Positions 41,835-50,484 of a stretch of 64,000 nucleotides of DNA are shown one piece after another (position 1 is the stretch's first letter; the number at the start of each line of letters is the position of its first letter). The stretch lies in contig JAMCVM010000133.1 of the NCBI GenBank assembly GCA_023475835.1, positions 1 through 64,000 of the forward strand, written 5' to 3'. The stretch is from Bacillota bacterium (GTDB lineage: Bacteria > Bacillota > Sulfobacillia > Sulfobacillales > Sulfobacillaceae). Below the pieces are notes generated by a model. It was not told the origin of the DNA. It saw nothing but the letters and a program-made list of their open reading frames with translations, and did no database searches. The translations under genes and the position numbers were made by a program.

Positions 41835-42884
41835 GTGTTAGGCCCTAAACCTAAAACAAGTTTTTACCCTGGTTATTTTGCCGCAGTCATGGCGACCGGA
41901 ATTGTGTCCACCGCGCTGTTTCTCTATCACCGTCAGGAGCTATCCGATGCGCTGATGGTCGTGACCATGGCCTTGTACCTTTTTCTCTGGTATCGGTATG
42001 TGGCTCGCTTCATCAAAGCTCCAAGTGACATGTGGGCAGATTTGACTAATCCCGCCACCGCCTTCGGATTTTTTACAATTGTGGCTGGATCCAACGTGTT
42101 AGGGGTACGATTTGTTTTTGCTGGTTGGGTTACGCCATCCGTTGTCTTGGGCGCAATTGCTCTGGTCGTATGGATGGTTCTTTTTTATACGGTTATGACC
42201 GTCTTGATTATCGGTCCCGCCGTTGAGCTATCTTCGGTGAATGGAGGGTGGCTCATTGCTGTTGTCGCCGAGCAATCCATCGCGACCTATCTCGCGGCAA
42301 TGATCGATGTTGTGCCCCATCACGTTGAGGTCTTGTTCCTGCTATCTAGCACTTTTTGGGCGATGGGCTTAATGTTCTATGTTATTTTCATCGGGCTCAT
42401 TATCGACCGCTTGCTCTTTCAACGCGTGTCGTTCAACGATCTCCAGCCTCCGTATTGGATCAACATGGGGGCGACGGCGATCACGGTGTTGGCTAGCTCT
42501 CGTTTGCTGTCCATCCATGTCCACGCGCAGATTTTCTTGACACTTCGTCCATTTCTTGAAGGCGTCACGTTAATGCTGTGGGCCTGGGGTAGCTGGTGGA
42601 TTCCCTTGCTGGTGATTCTCGGCGTGTGGAAATATTGGCGAGGTAGCGAGAAAGTGGAATATCATCCTTCGCAGTGGAGCATCGTCTTTCCGCTTGGCAT
42701 GTATGCCGCCGCGACGACCACGATGTCTAAAATTCATGGATTCAAACCGCTGCATTGGGTAGGCGGGGAGTTTTTGTGGATAGCGCTCGGCGCGTGGATT
42801 CTCGTCGCAGCGCTGGCTGCGCGGCAGTTCTCGACCCGGTCCCATCGATGGAACCAAAGGCAGTTGAGCGAGCGTGATCGATGA
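41835..42884 (+). CDS. TDT/SLAC1-family transporter (tellurite resistance/dicarboxylate type)
   Basis: A ~349-residue integral membrane protein with about ten hydrophobic helices. The opening FYPGYFAAVMATGIVSTAL is typical of the tellurite-resistance/dicarboxylate transporter family (TehA, Mae1, SLAC1), and the C-terminal SKIHGF, EFLWIALGAWILVAALAA helices agree. Members carry anions such as malate, sulfite, chloride or nitrate; with nitrate reductase nearby, an anion role is plausible but unproven. The GTG at 41835 follows AAAGGGG and removes a 52-residue charged leader present if the TTG/ATG-type start at 41679 were used. Confidence 0.85.
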   Translation: MLGPKPKTSFYPGYFAAVMATGIVSTALFLYHRQELSDALMVVTMALYLFLWYRYVARFIKAPSDMWADLTNPATAFGFFTIVAGSNVLGVRFVFAGWVTPSVVLGAIALVVWMVLFYTVMTVLIIGPAVELSSVNGGWLIAVVAEQSIATYLAAMIDVVPHHVEVLFLLSSTFWAMGLMFYVIFIGLIIDRLLFQRVSFNDLQPPYWINMGATAITVLASSRLLSIHVHAQIFLTLRPFLEGVTLMLWAWGSWWIPLLVILGVWKYWRGSEKVEYHPSQWSIVFPLGMYAAATTTMSKIHGFKPLHWVGGEFLWIALGAWILVAALAARQFSTRSHRWNQRQLSERDR

Positions 42885-43429
42885 ATGCCGACAAGGGGCC
42901 TTGCCGCGAAAATCCCCGTTGGCCACGTCGGGCTGATGAAAGCGGGCCAAGCAAAACAGGGCGACTGGGCTATCTAGCGCGCGGGGCATTGTTTCCGTTT
43001 AAATCGGTACTTGCATAGTGTTGGTACCCGTACTTCAATTCCAGTCAACCACGCACACGATATTTTGAAGCGCTTCCTGCATGCTCACCGCAGCTTCGTC
43101 AGAAGCGACCTTTAGGGCTACTTGGACTGGTTTGCTTTCGTGACAAATCCACCGGATGGTATGCTAAGAAAGTCGAACTGGTGATAAAAACGGCTTTCAA
43201 AAACCCCAAATTGCCACGGTACAGCGACTATTATTCAGCAAATACGGGCATTTCGGAACGGGAATAGCAACACTAGGCAAGTACCGATTTTTCCGTTTTT
43301 AGAGAAGGCCGTCGTGTTGGAAAATCACGTATATCAAATCAGTAGGGATGATTTCAGCAACAGGTAGACGCGGCCAGAGCGTCGGGTCCGCTGTGGACGG
43401 TCGTGGAAACTCCTCCGTTAGAGGCTGAA
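42885..43429. other. Spacer, no gene recognised
   Basis: About 545 bp between the transporter and the CRP/FNR-type promoter at 43430. No gene or clear terminator is seen. Confidence 0.45.
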
Positions 43430-43471
43430 GTGATCGACATCACGGATACTGCCAGACTTCTGGCTTTTAAT
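43430..43471 (+). promoter_or_regulatory. CRP/FNR-type promoter of the methyltransferase-moaA operon
   Basis: GTGA-TCGACA-TCAC (43430-43443) is followed by TTTAAT (43466-43471) starting 29.5 nt from its centre. The ribosome site AAAGGAG of the methyltransferase gene lies 30 bp further on. Confidence 0.65.
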
Positions 43472-43517
43472 CATAAGAGCATCCGCAACAGGAGATAAAG
43501 CGAAAGGAGTGGATTCC

Positions 43518-44519
43518 ATGACCACCATCGAAGAATTAGCCGGAAGCCGTATTGTTGATGCGGGCCAAAAAGATCCCGATGAACGCTTGCTAATATCGGA
43601 GGGTCGTCAAGCACTCTGGCTGATTAACGGGAGCGCTGAATGGCGACCACAGTCCGGCCGGCCAATGGCGATGAAACCGAGCGCCGTGGTTTACGAGCTG
43701 GTTGGTCCAGGGGCCATCTTTTTTCTCGAACCTTCTCATTATGTATGGCTTCAAGCATGGGATGAATTAGGGTTTGGCCCGAGAGCCGAGATGTATCGAA
43801 TACTAATGGAGTCTCGCAACTTGGGCGTTGGTCAAGCTCTTGCCGCCGCGCTTCCGGTTGCTCGAGGTCAAATTTGGGTAGACATCGGTACGGGAACGGG
43901 TGCGATGGTTCAAGCGCTTCAGGAGCGAGCCGCTGAACCGGAATCTGTATGGATTTTAGGTATCGATCGGGCGTCTCGGATGATCGATCAAGCTTGGGGT
44001 CATCCTAAGGGCGGCGTCCCAGCCTGGTTTGTCGCTCAAGATTTATTGGCTTTGCGGTGGCCACAACGGATGTTTGACGGGGTCTCCGCGTTACTCTTGC
44101 TACACCTGGTGGAGGATCTTGATGGGCTCCTCGGCAATGTGTACACTGCCTTGAAACCTGGTGGTTTGTTTGTATATGCGGTCAGTTCTGACTCCAACCC
44201 CTTTGTTCGTATGATTATGCATCAGTTGGCGGGGCCGGGGAAATTCTTCAAACAAGGGCAGGCAAAAATCCGTCAAAGCGTCCTTGATGCCGGTTTTGAA
44301 ATCGTCCGAGCAGAGACCTATCGGGACAAAATTGTGCTCGATAACCCAGAAGCTATGATCAAACTCATCGCCAGTATCGGCGGACCCAGTAACCAAGGAT
44401 TGCGGGAAGACGTCAAGCCTCCACGGTCCATCGACCGAATATTCGATTTGGTTTGGGCTCAAAAGCCAAGCAACGATCAGGGGAAGAGTGATGTTGGCGG
44501 GGGTGAACGACCGCTTTAA
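43518..44519 (+). CDS. Class I SAM-dependent methyltransferase
   Basis: A 333-residue protein. Residues about 110-240 form a class I methyltransferase fold: IWVDIGTGTGAMVQALQE (motif I), WILGIDRASRMID (acidic motif II), and LLLLHLVEDLDGLLGNVYTALKPGGLFVYAV. The N-terminal ~90 residues are an extra beta-rich domain I do not recognise. The substrate is unknown. ATG 43518 has AAAGGAG 8 nt upstream. It overlaps moaA by about 30 bp and shares its promoter, so it may act in cofactor synthesis or in the nitrate system (inference). Confidence 0.85.
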   Translation: MTTIEELAGSRIVDAGQKDPDERLLISEGRQALWLINGSAEWRPQSGRPMAMKPSAVVYELVGPGAIFFLEPSHYVWLQAWDELGFGPRAEMYRILMESRNLGVGQALAAALPVARGQIWVDIGTGTGAMVQALQERAAEPESVWILGIDRASRMIDQAWGHPKGGVPAWFVAQDLLALRWPQRMFDGVSALLLLHLVEDLDGLLGNVYTALKPGGLFVYAVSSDSNPFVRMIMHQLAGPGKFFKQGQAKIRQSVLDAGFEIVRAETYRDKIVLDNPEAMIKLIASIGGPSNQGLREDVKPPRSIDRIFDLVWAQKPSNDQGKSDVGGGERPL

Positions 44520-45510
44520 TCGACCGCTGAAAGATTTGCGCATCTCTCTGACGGACCGATGTAATTTTCGCTGCGTCTATTGCATGCCTAAGGCAGTGTT
44601 CGGCACACCGACCCACTTCTTGCCTGCTGGCGAGGCGATGGGGCGAGAGGAAATCGCGAAGTTGGTGCGAGCGTTGAGCGCACTGGGCGTGCATAAGGTG
44701 AGGCTTACAGGAGGAGAGCCATTATTGCAACACGACATTGTGCCGTTGGTAGGCGACCTCGCCCAAATTTCTGGGATCGATGACATTGCGTTGACCACCA
44801 AAGGGTCTGCGCTTTCTCGGGCCCGGGCGATTAGCCTCAAAGATGCAGGGTTGACGCGCGTTACTGTCAGCATTGATTCTTTGGATCCAAATCGGTTCGG
44901 TCGGATTAACGGGGTGGGCTTTCCCGTGAACCGAGTGCTAGAAGCTATTAATAACGCGGCGGAGGCCGGTCTTAGTCCGATAAAAATAAACGTTGTGATC
45001 AAGCGAGGATTGAACGTTGTGGACGTCGTGCCCTTGGCCAAGAGATTTCGCTTCAGCGGACATACGGTGCGTTACATCGAGTACATGGACGTGGGCGCGT
45101 CTAATGGTTGGTTGCCGAAAGACGTCGTGCCCGCCCGCGAGATCTTGGAAATGCTGTCGACCGAGTGGCCGCTCCATCCCGTGGAACCTGCCTATTGGGG
45201 CGAGGTGGCTTCACGTTACGCGTACGACGATGGCGGAGGGGAGATCGGACTCATTTCCTCGGTCAGTCAACCATTTTGTGGAACTTGTACTCGAGCCCGT
45301 CTGTCGGCAGATGGCCGTCTTCTCCTCTGTCTGTTTGCTGACGAGGGAGTGAGTCTCCGAGATATGATGCGACGTGGAGCGACGGAGCAAGATCTCATCG
45401 ATACGGTGCGGAGAATCTGGAAAGGCCGGGACGACCGCTACTCGGATCTGAGAAACGGCGACTCGTCGCGTTCGACCAAACGACTAGAGAGGTTTCAGAT
45501 TGGCGGTTGA
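44491..45510 (+). CDS. moaA: GTP 3',8-cyclase MoaA (molybdenum cofactor biosynthesis)
   Basis: A 339-residue radical SAM enzyme with two [4Fe-4S] sites. The N-terminal DRCNFRCVYCMP supplies Cys24, Cys28 and Cys31; the C-terminal CGTCTRARLSADGRLLLCL supplies the second cluster that binds GTP. LTGGEPLL and VSIDSLDPNRFGRI are the usual MoaA segments, although some loops are a little shorter than in E. coli. It makes the precursor converted to cPMP, needed for the Mo-bis-MGD of nitrate reductase. Start ATG 44491 or GTG 44488, inside the methyltransferase gene. It precedes the nar operon, consistent with cofactor supply. Confidence 0.95.
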   Translation: MLAGVNDRFNRPLKDLRISLTDRCNFRCVYCMPKAVFGTPTHFLPAGEAMGREEIAKLVRALSALGVHKVRLTGGEPLLQHDIVPLVGDLAQISGIDDIALTTKGSALSRARAISLKDAGLTRVTVSIDSLDPNRFGRINGVGFPVNRVLEAINNAAEAGLSPIKINVVIKRGLNVVDVVPLAKRFRFSGHTVRYIEYMDVGASNGWLPKDVVPAREILEMLSTEWPLHPVEPAYWGEVASRYAYDDGGGEIGLISSVSQPFCGTCTRARLSADGRLLLCLFADEGVSLRDMMRRGATEQDLIDTVRRIWKGRDDRYSDLRNGDSSRSTKRLERFQIGG

Positions 45511-45571
45511 TAACCCACTCCATCCCAACAGGGGAGTCATAGCGACAAAATGTCTGATGACTTCGTCGAAA

Positions 45572-45633
45572 TGTGACGATGATCACAGTGGATGCAGATC
45601 AATAACGAGAACATGGTCCTGACACGATATATT
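45572..45633 (+). promoter_or_regulatory. Consensus CRP/FNR-type site and -10 ahead of the hemerythrin-nar operon
   Basis: TGTGA-CGATGA-TCACA (45572-45587) matches the CRP consensus at all ten positions. TATATT (45628-45633) starts 48.5 nt from its centre, putting the site near -61, the class I activator position. The operon begins at 45739. Confidence 0.7.
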
Positions 45634-45738
45634 AGATGACGACAAAACGGCTATTGTTCTTGCATCTTGACGGATTCCTAGGGTAGCAAAACGATGGAGC
45701 GATTGGTCTATCTTGATTGTGAAAGAGCGTGATGCTGA

Positions 45739-46176
45739 GTGTCAGGACCTGCCTTGCGTACGGTGAAATCGCATCAGGCCATTCATGAAACGGCTTGGAA
45801 CGAAGCCGACGAAGTCCTCAGGCTGGCGAAAACACTTCGCGCTTCCTCGGATGACGTGAGATTCCTTCAAGTTGTTGAGGTGTTTTTGGAAATTGTAGAG
45901 GCGCGGATTTTGGCTCACGCGGCAGAAGAAGAGCACGGCTTATACCGAGAATGGTTACGAGCAAACGGTCAAAACCAGCCGTTGATTGACTCCTTGGTCG
46001 TAGAGCACGAGGCATTGCGTGGACTCGCCCAAGCGATGGAACAAGCTATGGTCCGACAACAGTACGAGACCGTCGTCTCCACGATGAGCGAGCTTCTTCA
46101 GGTGTCTGCAGCTCATTCGCAGCACGAGGAAAAAATTCTAGGTACCATCGCACTAGCGGGCGAAGCATCATTATGA
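45739..46176 (+). CDS. Hemerythrin-like (HHE) domain protein
   Basis: A 145-residue four-helix-bundle protein with His and Glu placed as in HHE cation-binding proteins: KSHQAIHETAWNEADEV, ARILAHAAEEEHGLY, VVEHEALRGLAQAM and AAHSQHEEKIL. Hemerythrin-like proteins bind a di-iron centre and sense or detoxify oxygen or NO. GTG 45739 is the likely start; the ribosome site is modest. It is the first gene of a run ending in narGHJI and overlaps the next gene by ATGA, which argues for a nitrogen-oxide role. Confidence 0.82.
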   Translation: MSGPALRTVKSHQAIHETAWNEADEVLRLAKTLRASSDDVRFLQVVEVFLEIVEARILAHAAEEEHGLYREWLRANGQNQPLIDSLVVEHEALRGLAQAMEQAMVRQQYETVVSTMSELLQVSAAHSQHEEKILGTIALAGEASL

Positions 46177-46466
46177 CTGGCCCCCTACGTTGGATATACT
46201 CGAATAGCTACAAGCACCTGAAAGAGTTGGCGGAAGCGGTTGGCGTGCATTCATACGAATATCAAGCCTTGATTGATATGGACATTTCATCGGATCGTAT
46301 GGTGATTATTCAACAGAATACCCAGGCATGGGAAGAAGCATTTACCGATGAAGAGCTAACGATGGTAGGAGAGCGGGTTTCCACTTTCCTCTCCGAGGTG
46401 GTTCACGATATGGTCGAAGCGGTTACAAGCGAGTACCTCACCTCGATGTCCCAACGCGAGATCTAA
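46173..46466 (+). CDS. Small protein of unknown function in the nar operon
   Basis: A 97-residue acidic protein with no recognised family. It contains VHSYEYQALIDMDISSDRMVIIQQNTQAWEEAF and an amphipathic helix VSTFLSEVVHDMVEAVTSEYL. It starts at ATG 46173 on the stop of the hemerythrin gene (ATGA), so the two are tightly coupled, and it has no signal or membrane segment. Being between a hemerythrin and narG, it may be an accessory or assembly factor for nitrate reductase (inference). Confidence 0.7.
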   Translation: MTGPLRWIYSNSYKHLKELAEAVGVHSYEYQALIDMDISSDRMVIIQQNTQAWEEAFTDEELTMVGERVSTFLSEVVHDMVEAVTSEYLTSMSQREI

Positions 46467-46490
46467 AATGAGAGAAAGGAGGCGCGATCC

Positions 46491-46805
46491 TTGGTAGATA
46501 ACAAGAATTTCGGTGAGGTTGGCTCCTTATATCCCATTAGCGATGAGGACAGGGATGATCTCATTGCGCTCTTGAAAATGCGGTTTGGCACCGTGCCCTC
46601 TGAGTTAATGACAGCCATTTCAGCGATCCATGATTTGAGCCAGATCGATCACCTGATTCTGGTAGCAGCCAATGCCTCGGGATGGTCTGAATTCATTTCG
46701 GAAGTACGCGCACCAGGGTTTCGCCTTGTGGGTCAAGAATTCGATCCTTTGAGCAAGACACGGTCAGAGAAGCTAGCGAGAAAGGACGAAAGCGATGGCC
46801 AATAA
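46491..46805 (+). CDS. Small protein of unknown function preceding narG
   Basis: A 104-residue protein of unrecognised family. Segment YPISDEDRDDLIALLKMRFGTVPSELMTAISAI is followed by LILVAANASGWSEFI, which looks like a helix-rich domain. Start TTG 46491 has AAAGGAGG at ideal spacing. Its 3' end overlaps narG by 11 bp, showing that it is part of the nar operon. I see no cofactor motif. It could regulate narG translation or assist assembly. Confidence 0.7.
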   Translation: MVDNKNFGEVGSLYPISDEDRDDLIALLKMRFGTVPSELMTAISAIHDLSQIDHLILVAANASGWSEFISEVRAPGFRLVGQEFDPLSKTRSEKLARKDESDGQ

Positions 46806-49800
46806 ACGCAATGCGCTCCTCAGGTCCGTTGATTATCTTAAGCGTGGCCAACGCATTAACCAGGAATGGAGCGAAGAAAGCGTGCGCTCCCGAGATTGGG
46901 AGGATGTGTATCGAAGCCGTTGGCAGCATGATCGTGTGGTGCGGTCGACGCACGGTGTCAACTGTACCGGTTCTTGTAGTTGGCAAATTCATGTTAAAGA
47001 TGGAATTGTCACCTGGGAGACTCAACAAACCGACTACCCATCGCTCGGCGATGATGTTCCAGAGTATGAGCCGCGCGGATGTCCTCGGGGAGCGAGCTAC
47101 TCTTGGTACCTCTACAGCCCAGGGCGAGTCAAATATCCTTACGTGCGTGCCGAATTGATCGCCGCTTGGCGAGAGATTCGCACACACGAAGAAAACCCAC
47201 TCCGAGCCTGGCACACTTTGGTTAATGACCCAGTCCGCCGTGAGGCCTATCAAAAAGCCCGGGGCAAGGGCGGATTCGTGCGCGCTGACTGGGATACCAT
47301 CAGTGAAATGATTGCCGCGGCCATGTTGGATACGACGAAAACTTACGGACCTGACCGCGTCGGAGGATTTAGTCCTATCCCCGCCATGTCGCAAGTAAGT
47401 TTCGCCGCTGGGTCCCGTTTCTTGTCGCTGATGGGTGGCACCATGGTCAGCTTCTATGATTGGTATGCTGATCTGCCTCCGGCTTCGCCCCAAATTTGGG
47501 GGGAGCAGACGGATGTCCCTGAAAGCGCGGATTGGTATAACGCAAGCTACTTCATTATTTGGGGAACCAATCTGCCCATGACCCGCACTCCAGACGCCCA
47601 TTTTATGGTTGAAGCTCGGTATAATGGCACTAAGGTTATCGGGGTAAGCCCGGACTACGCCGAGTATGTAAAATTTGCCGACCTGTGGCTGCCTTGTAAA
47701 GCGGGAACTGACGCTGCGTTAGCGATGGCGATGACGCATGTGATCCTTAAGGAATTTTACGTGGACAAGCCCACCCCCTACTTTTTAGAATACGCTAAAA
47801 CGTATACGGATCTGCCATTTCTGATTACGCTTACGCAGCATGGCGAAGAGTGGAGCCCGGATCGGTTTCTTAACGCCAACGACCTAGGGATGGACGTTCC
47901 TGAGGCCGACTGGAAGACCATCGTATGGGACGAAGATACGTCTTCGCCGCAGATGCCCAATGGGAGCTTGGGCTACCGTTGGGACGGCCAGCAGAAGTGG
48001 AACCTCCGCCTCGAGAATCCCGACGGGACTCGATTGAACCCTCAGTTGTCGTTCGTCGAGGTGCCAGATTCGGTGTTGTCGGTAGCTTTTCCCAACATGC
48101 AGGCAGGCGAAGCTCGTCCGTTCGTTCGCGGCGTACCGAGCCGGAGGATCACCAACCCCCATGGCGAGGCCGTCTGGGTGACTACCGTCTACGATTTAAT
48201 GATGGCCCATATGGGCGTGAACCGGGGCCTCCCTGGAGACTATCCTATAGACTACGACGACGAAACGGCCTACACCCCAGCTTGGCAGGAAGCTATTACC
48301 GGAGTAGACCGTGGGCTCGCGATCCGAGTGGCGCGTGAGTTTGCTGACAATGCAGCGAAAACCCATGGACGGTCGATGATCGCCTTAGGCGCTGGTACAA
48401 ATCATTGGTATCACAGCGACCTCATTTATCGATGCATTATCAATTTGGTCATATTAACCGGCAGTCAGGGCGTCAACGGCGGAGGGTGGGCGCATTACGT
48501 GGGCCAGGAAAAAGTCCGCCCTTTGGAGGGATGGAGCACCCTCGCCTTTGGACTGGATTGGATGCGGCCCCCCCGCCAACATGCCGGCACTACCTTCTTT
48601 TATTTTGCCACCGACCAGTTCCGTTATGAGGAGCCGGTGGCACCACTGACCGGTATTCCCAGTTCGGGGCGGTATCGTAATGCTCATCCAGCGGATCTCA
48701 CGGCACTAGCTTCGCGGTTAGGATGGTTGCCTGCCTACCCGCAGTGGACGGAAAACTCGCTCGAGGTGGTGGCTAATGCCCGACGACATGGGGCTCAAAG
48801 TTCCGATGAGATTGTTCAATACGCGGCGCATCAGCTCACGAATGGGGAGTTGGAATGGGCTGCGGAAAATCCTGACGATCCTCGAAATTTCCCCCGGGTC
48901 TTCTTTGTGTGGCGATCTAATTTGTTGGGGGCCAGTGGAAAAGGTCACGAATACTTCTTGAAGCACATGCTCGGAGCTCAAGGGCACGTGTTGGGTAATG
49001 CTGACGAGTCGTGGCAACCGGAAAGCGTGAAGATTACCGAAACGATTCCGGAAGGGAAACTGGATTTGCTGGTCGATGTGGACTTTCGCATGACATCGAG
49101 TGGACTGTACGCCGATATTGTTCTGCCAGCGGCCACTTGGTACGAAAAACATGACTTGAGCAGCACCGACATGCATCCATTCGTACACCCCTTCAACCCT
49201 GCCGTGGAGCCGCTATGGGAGTCAAAAACGGACTGGGATACGTTTCGCACGCTGGCTGAAAGTTTTTCGAAGATGGCCGCTCAATACTTGCCAGCGGTCG
49301 ATGACTTGGTCATGGTGCCAATGCAGCATGATTCGGTCGGAGAAATTTCGCAACCCTACGGTAAAGTCCGCGATTGGCGGAAGGGTGAGTGCGACCCTAT
49401 TGTTGGTAAGACGATGCCCAATCTCGTGTTGGTTCATAGGGACTACGCTCATCTCGTGGACCAAATGACTACCTTGGGGCCTCTGGCCGACGAGGCGCTA
49501 ACGACCAAAGGAATTCGGATCGACGGGCATGCTGCCGTCAACGAACTGAGAGGACGGGTGGGGGCTAGCAAGCGCGAAGGACCTGGATTCGGACGTCCTT
49601 CGATCTGGACGGGAAGACAGGTAGCCGAAGCTATATTGACTCTGTCTGGCCCCACCAATGGCCATCGCGCGGTGGAGGAGTGGCAGGCACTGGAAAAGAC
49701 CACGGGCCTTTCGCTGATGGAGGCGATCCACGGTCGAGAAGATACCGTGTATCGATTTGAAGACCTGACCGTTCAGCCGCGACTGGCGCTCCCAGCGCCC

Positions 49801-50484
49801 GTCTGGTCCGGGCTCGAGAGCGAAGGGCGGCGTTATTCTCCCTTCACCGCCAATGTGGATTTTAAAATACCTTGGCGAACGATTACCGGTCGACAACATT
49901 TCTATATGGACCATGAAGTGATGTTGGACTACGGAGAAGGGTTACCGATTTATCGACCGCCGAATGACTATCCGCCGTTCGCTCTCGGAGACGGCAAGCG
50001 GAGTGCCGCTGAGGGGTCGCAAGCCGTGACGGTTCGCTATCTTACGCCACATCAAAAATGGGGGATTCATTCCACGTATGCGGATACGCCGCGGATGTTG
50101 ACGTTGTTTCGAGGCGGTCAAACCGTGTGGATGAGCGTGGAAGATGCGGCCACGATTGGCATTAAGGACAACGATTGGATCGAAGTCTTTAATCGCAATG
50201 GGGCTATCGTCGCTCGGGCGGTCATCTCGCATCGCTTACCTCAGGGGGTGGCGATGATGTATCATGCCCAGGACCGGACGATCGGAGTCCCCAAAAGCAT
50301 GGTCACCGGAGACCGAGGCGGCACCCATAATAGCGTCACCCGCATCATTCCTAAGGGGACCCACATGATTGGCGGTTACGGACAGTTTAGTTACAGCATG
50401 AACTATTATGGTCCGACGGGTCATCAGCGTGATGTGCTGGCATGGATCCGACCGCTGAAGGAGGTCGACTGGCTTGAAGATTAA
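46795..50484 (+). CDS. narG: Respiratory nitrate reductase alpha subunit
   Basis: A 1229-residue molybdopterin enzyme, the catalytic subunit that reduces nitrate to nitrite. The N-terminal FS0 cluster ligands His53, Cys57, Cys61 and Cys96 match E. coli NarG His50/Cys54/Cys58/Cys93. The WYADLPPASPQIWGEQTDVPESADWYN segment is nearly universal in NarG, and Asp226 there probably corresponds to the Mo ligand Asp222. PDAHFMVEARYNG and the C-terminal molydopterin-binding part (YGPTGHQRD) are intact. No twin-arginine signal is visible, so the enzyme faces the cytoplasm. ATG 46795. The stop overlaps the narH start, and moaA upstream supplies the cofactor. Confidence 0.98.
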   Translation: MANKRNALLRSVDYLKRGQRINQEWSEESVRSRDWEDVYRSRWQHDRVVRSTHGVNCTGSCSWQIHVKDGIVTWETQQTDYPSLGDDVPEYEPRGCPRGASYSWYLYSPGRVKYPYVRAELIAAWREIRTHEENPLRAWHTLVNDPVRREAYQKARGKGGFVRADWDTISEMIAAAMLDTTKTYGPDRVGGFSPIPAMSQVSFAAGSRFLSLMGGTMVSFYDWYADLPPASPQIWGEQTDVPESADWYNASYFIIWGTNLPMTRTPDAHFMVEARYNGTKVIGVSPDYAEYVKFADLWLPCKAGTDAALAMAMTHVILKEFYVDKPTPYFLEYAKTYTDLPFLITLTQHGEEWSPDRFLNANDLGMDVPEADWKTIVWDEDTSSPQMPNGSLGYRWDGQQKWNLRLENPDGTRLNPQLSFVEVPDSVLSVAFPNMQAGEARPFVRGVPSRRITNPHGEAVWVTTVYDLMMAHMGVNRGLPGDYPIDYDDETAYTPAWQEAITGVDRGLAIRVAREFADNAAKTHGRSMIALGAGTNHWYHSDLIYRCIINLVILTGSQGVNGGGWAHYVGQEKVRPLEGWSTLAFGLDWMRPPRQHAGTTFFYFATDQFRYEEPVAPLTGIPSSGRYRNAHPADLTALASRLGWLPAYPQWTENSLEVVANARRHGAQSSDEIVQYAAHQLTNGELEWAAENPDDPRNFPRVFFVWRSNLLGASGKGHEYFLKHMLGAQGHVLGNADESWQPESVKITETIPEGKLDLLVDVDFRMTSSGLYADIVLPAATWYEKHDLSSTDMHPFVHPFNPAVEPLWESKTDWDTFRTLAESFSKMAAQYLPAVDDLVMVPMQHDSVGEISQPYGKVRDWRKGECDPIVGKTMPNLVLVHRDYAHLVDQMTTLGPLADEALTTKGIRIDGHAAVNELRGRVGASKREGPGFGRPSIWTGRQVAEAILTLSGPTNGHRAVEEWQALEKTTGLSLMEAIHGREDTVYRFEDLTVQPRLALPAPVWSGLESEGRRYSPFTANVDFKIPWRTITGRQHFYMDHEVMLDYGEGLPIYRPPNDYPPFALGDGKRSAAEGSQAVTVRYLTPHQKWGIHSTYADTPRMLTLFRGGQTVWMSVEDAATIGIKDNDWIEVFNRNGAIVARAVISHRLPQGVAMMYHAQDRTIGVPKSMVTGDRGGTHNSVTRIIPKGTHMIGGYGQFSYSMNYYGPTGHQRDVLAWIRPLKEVDWLED

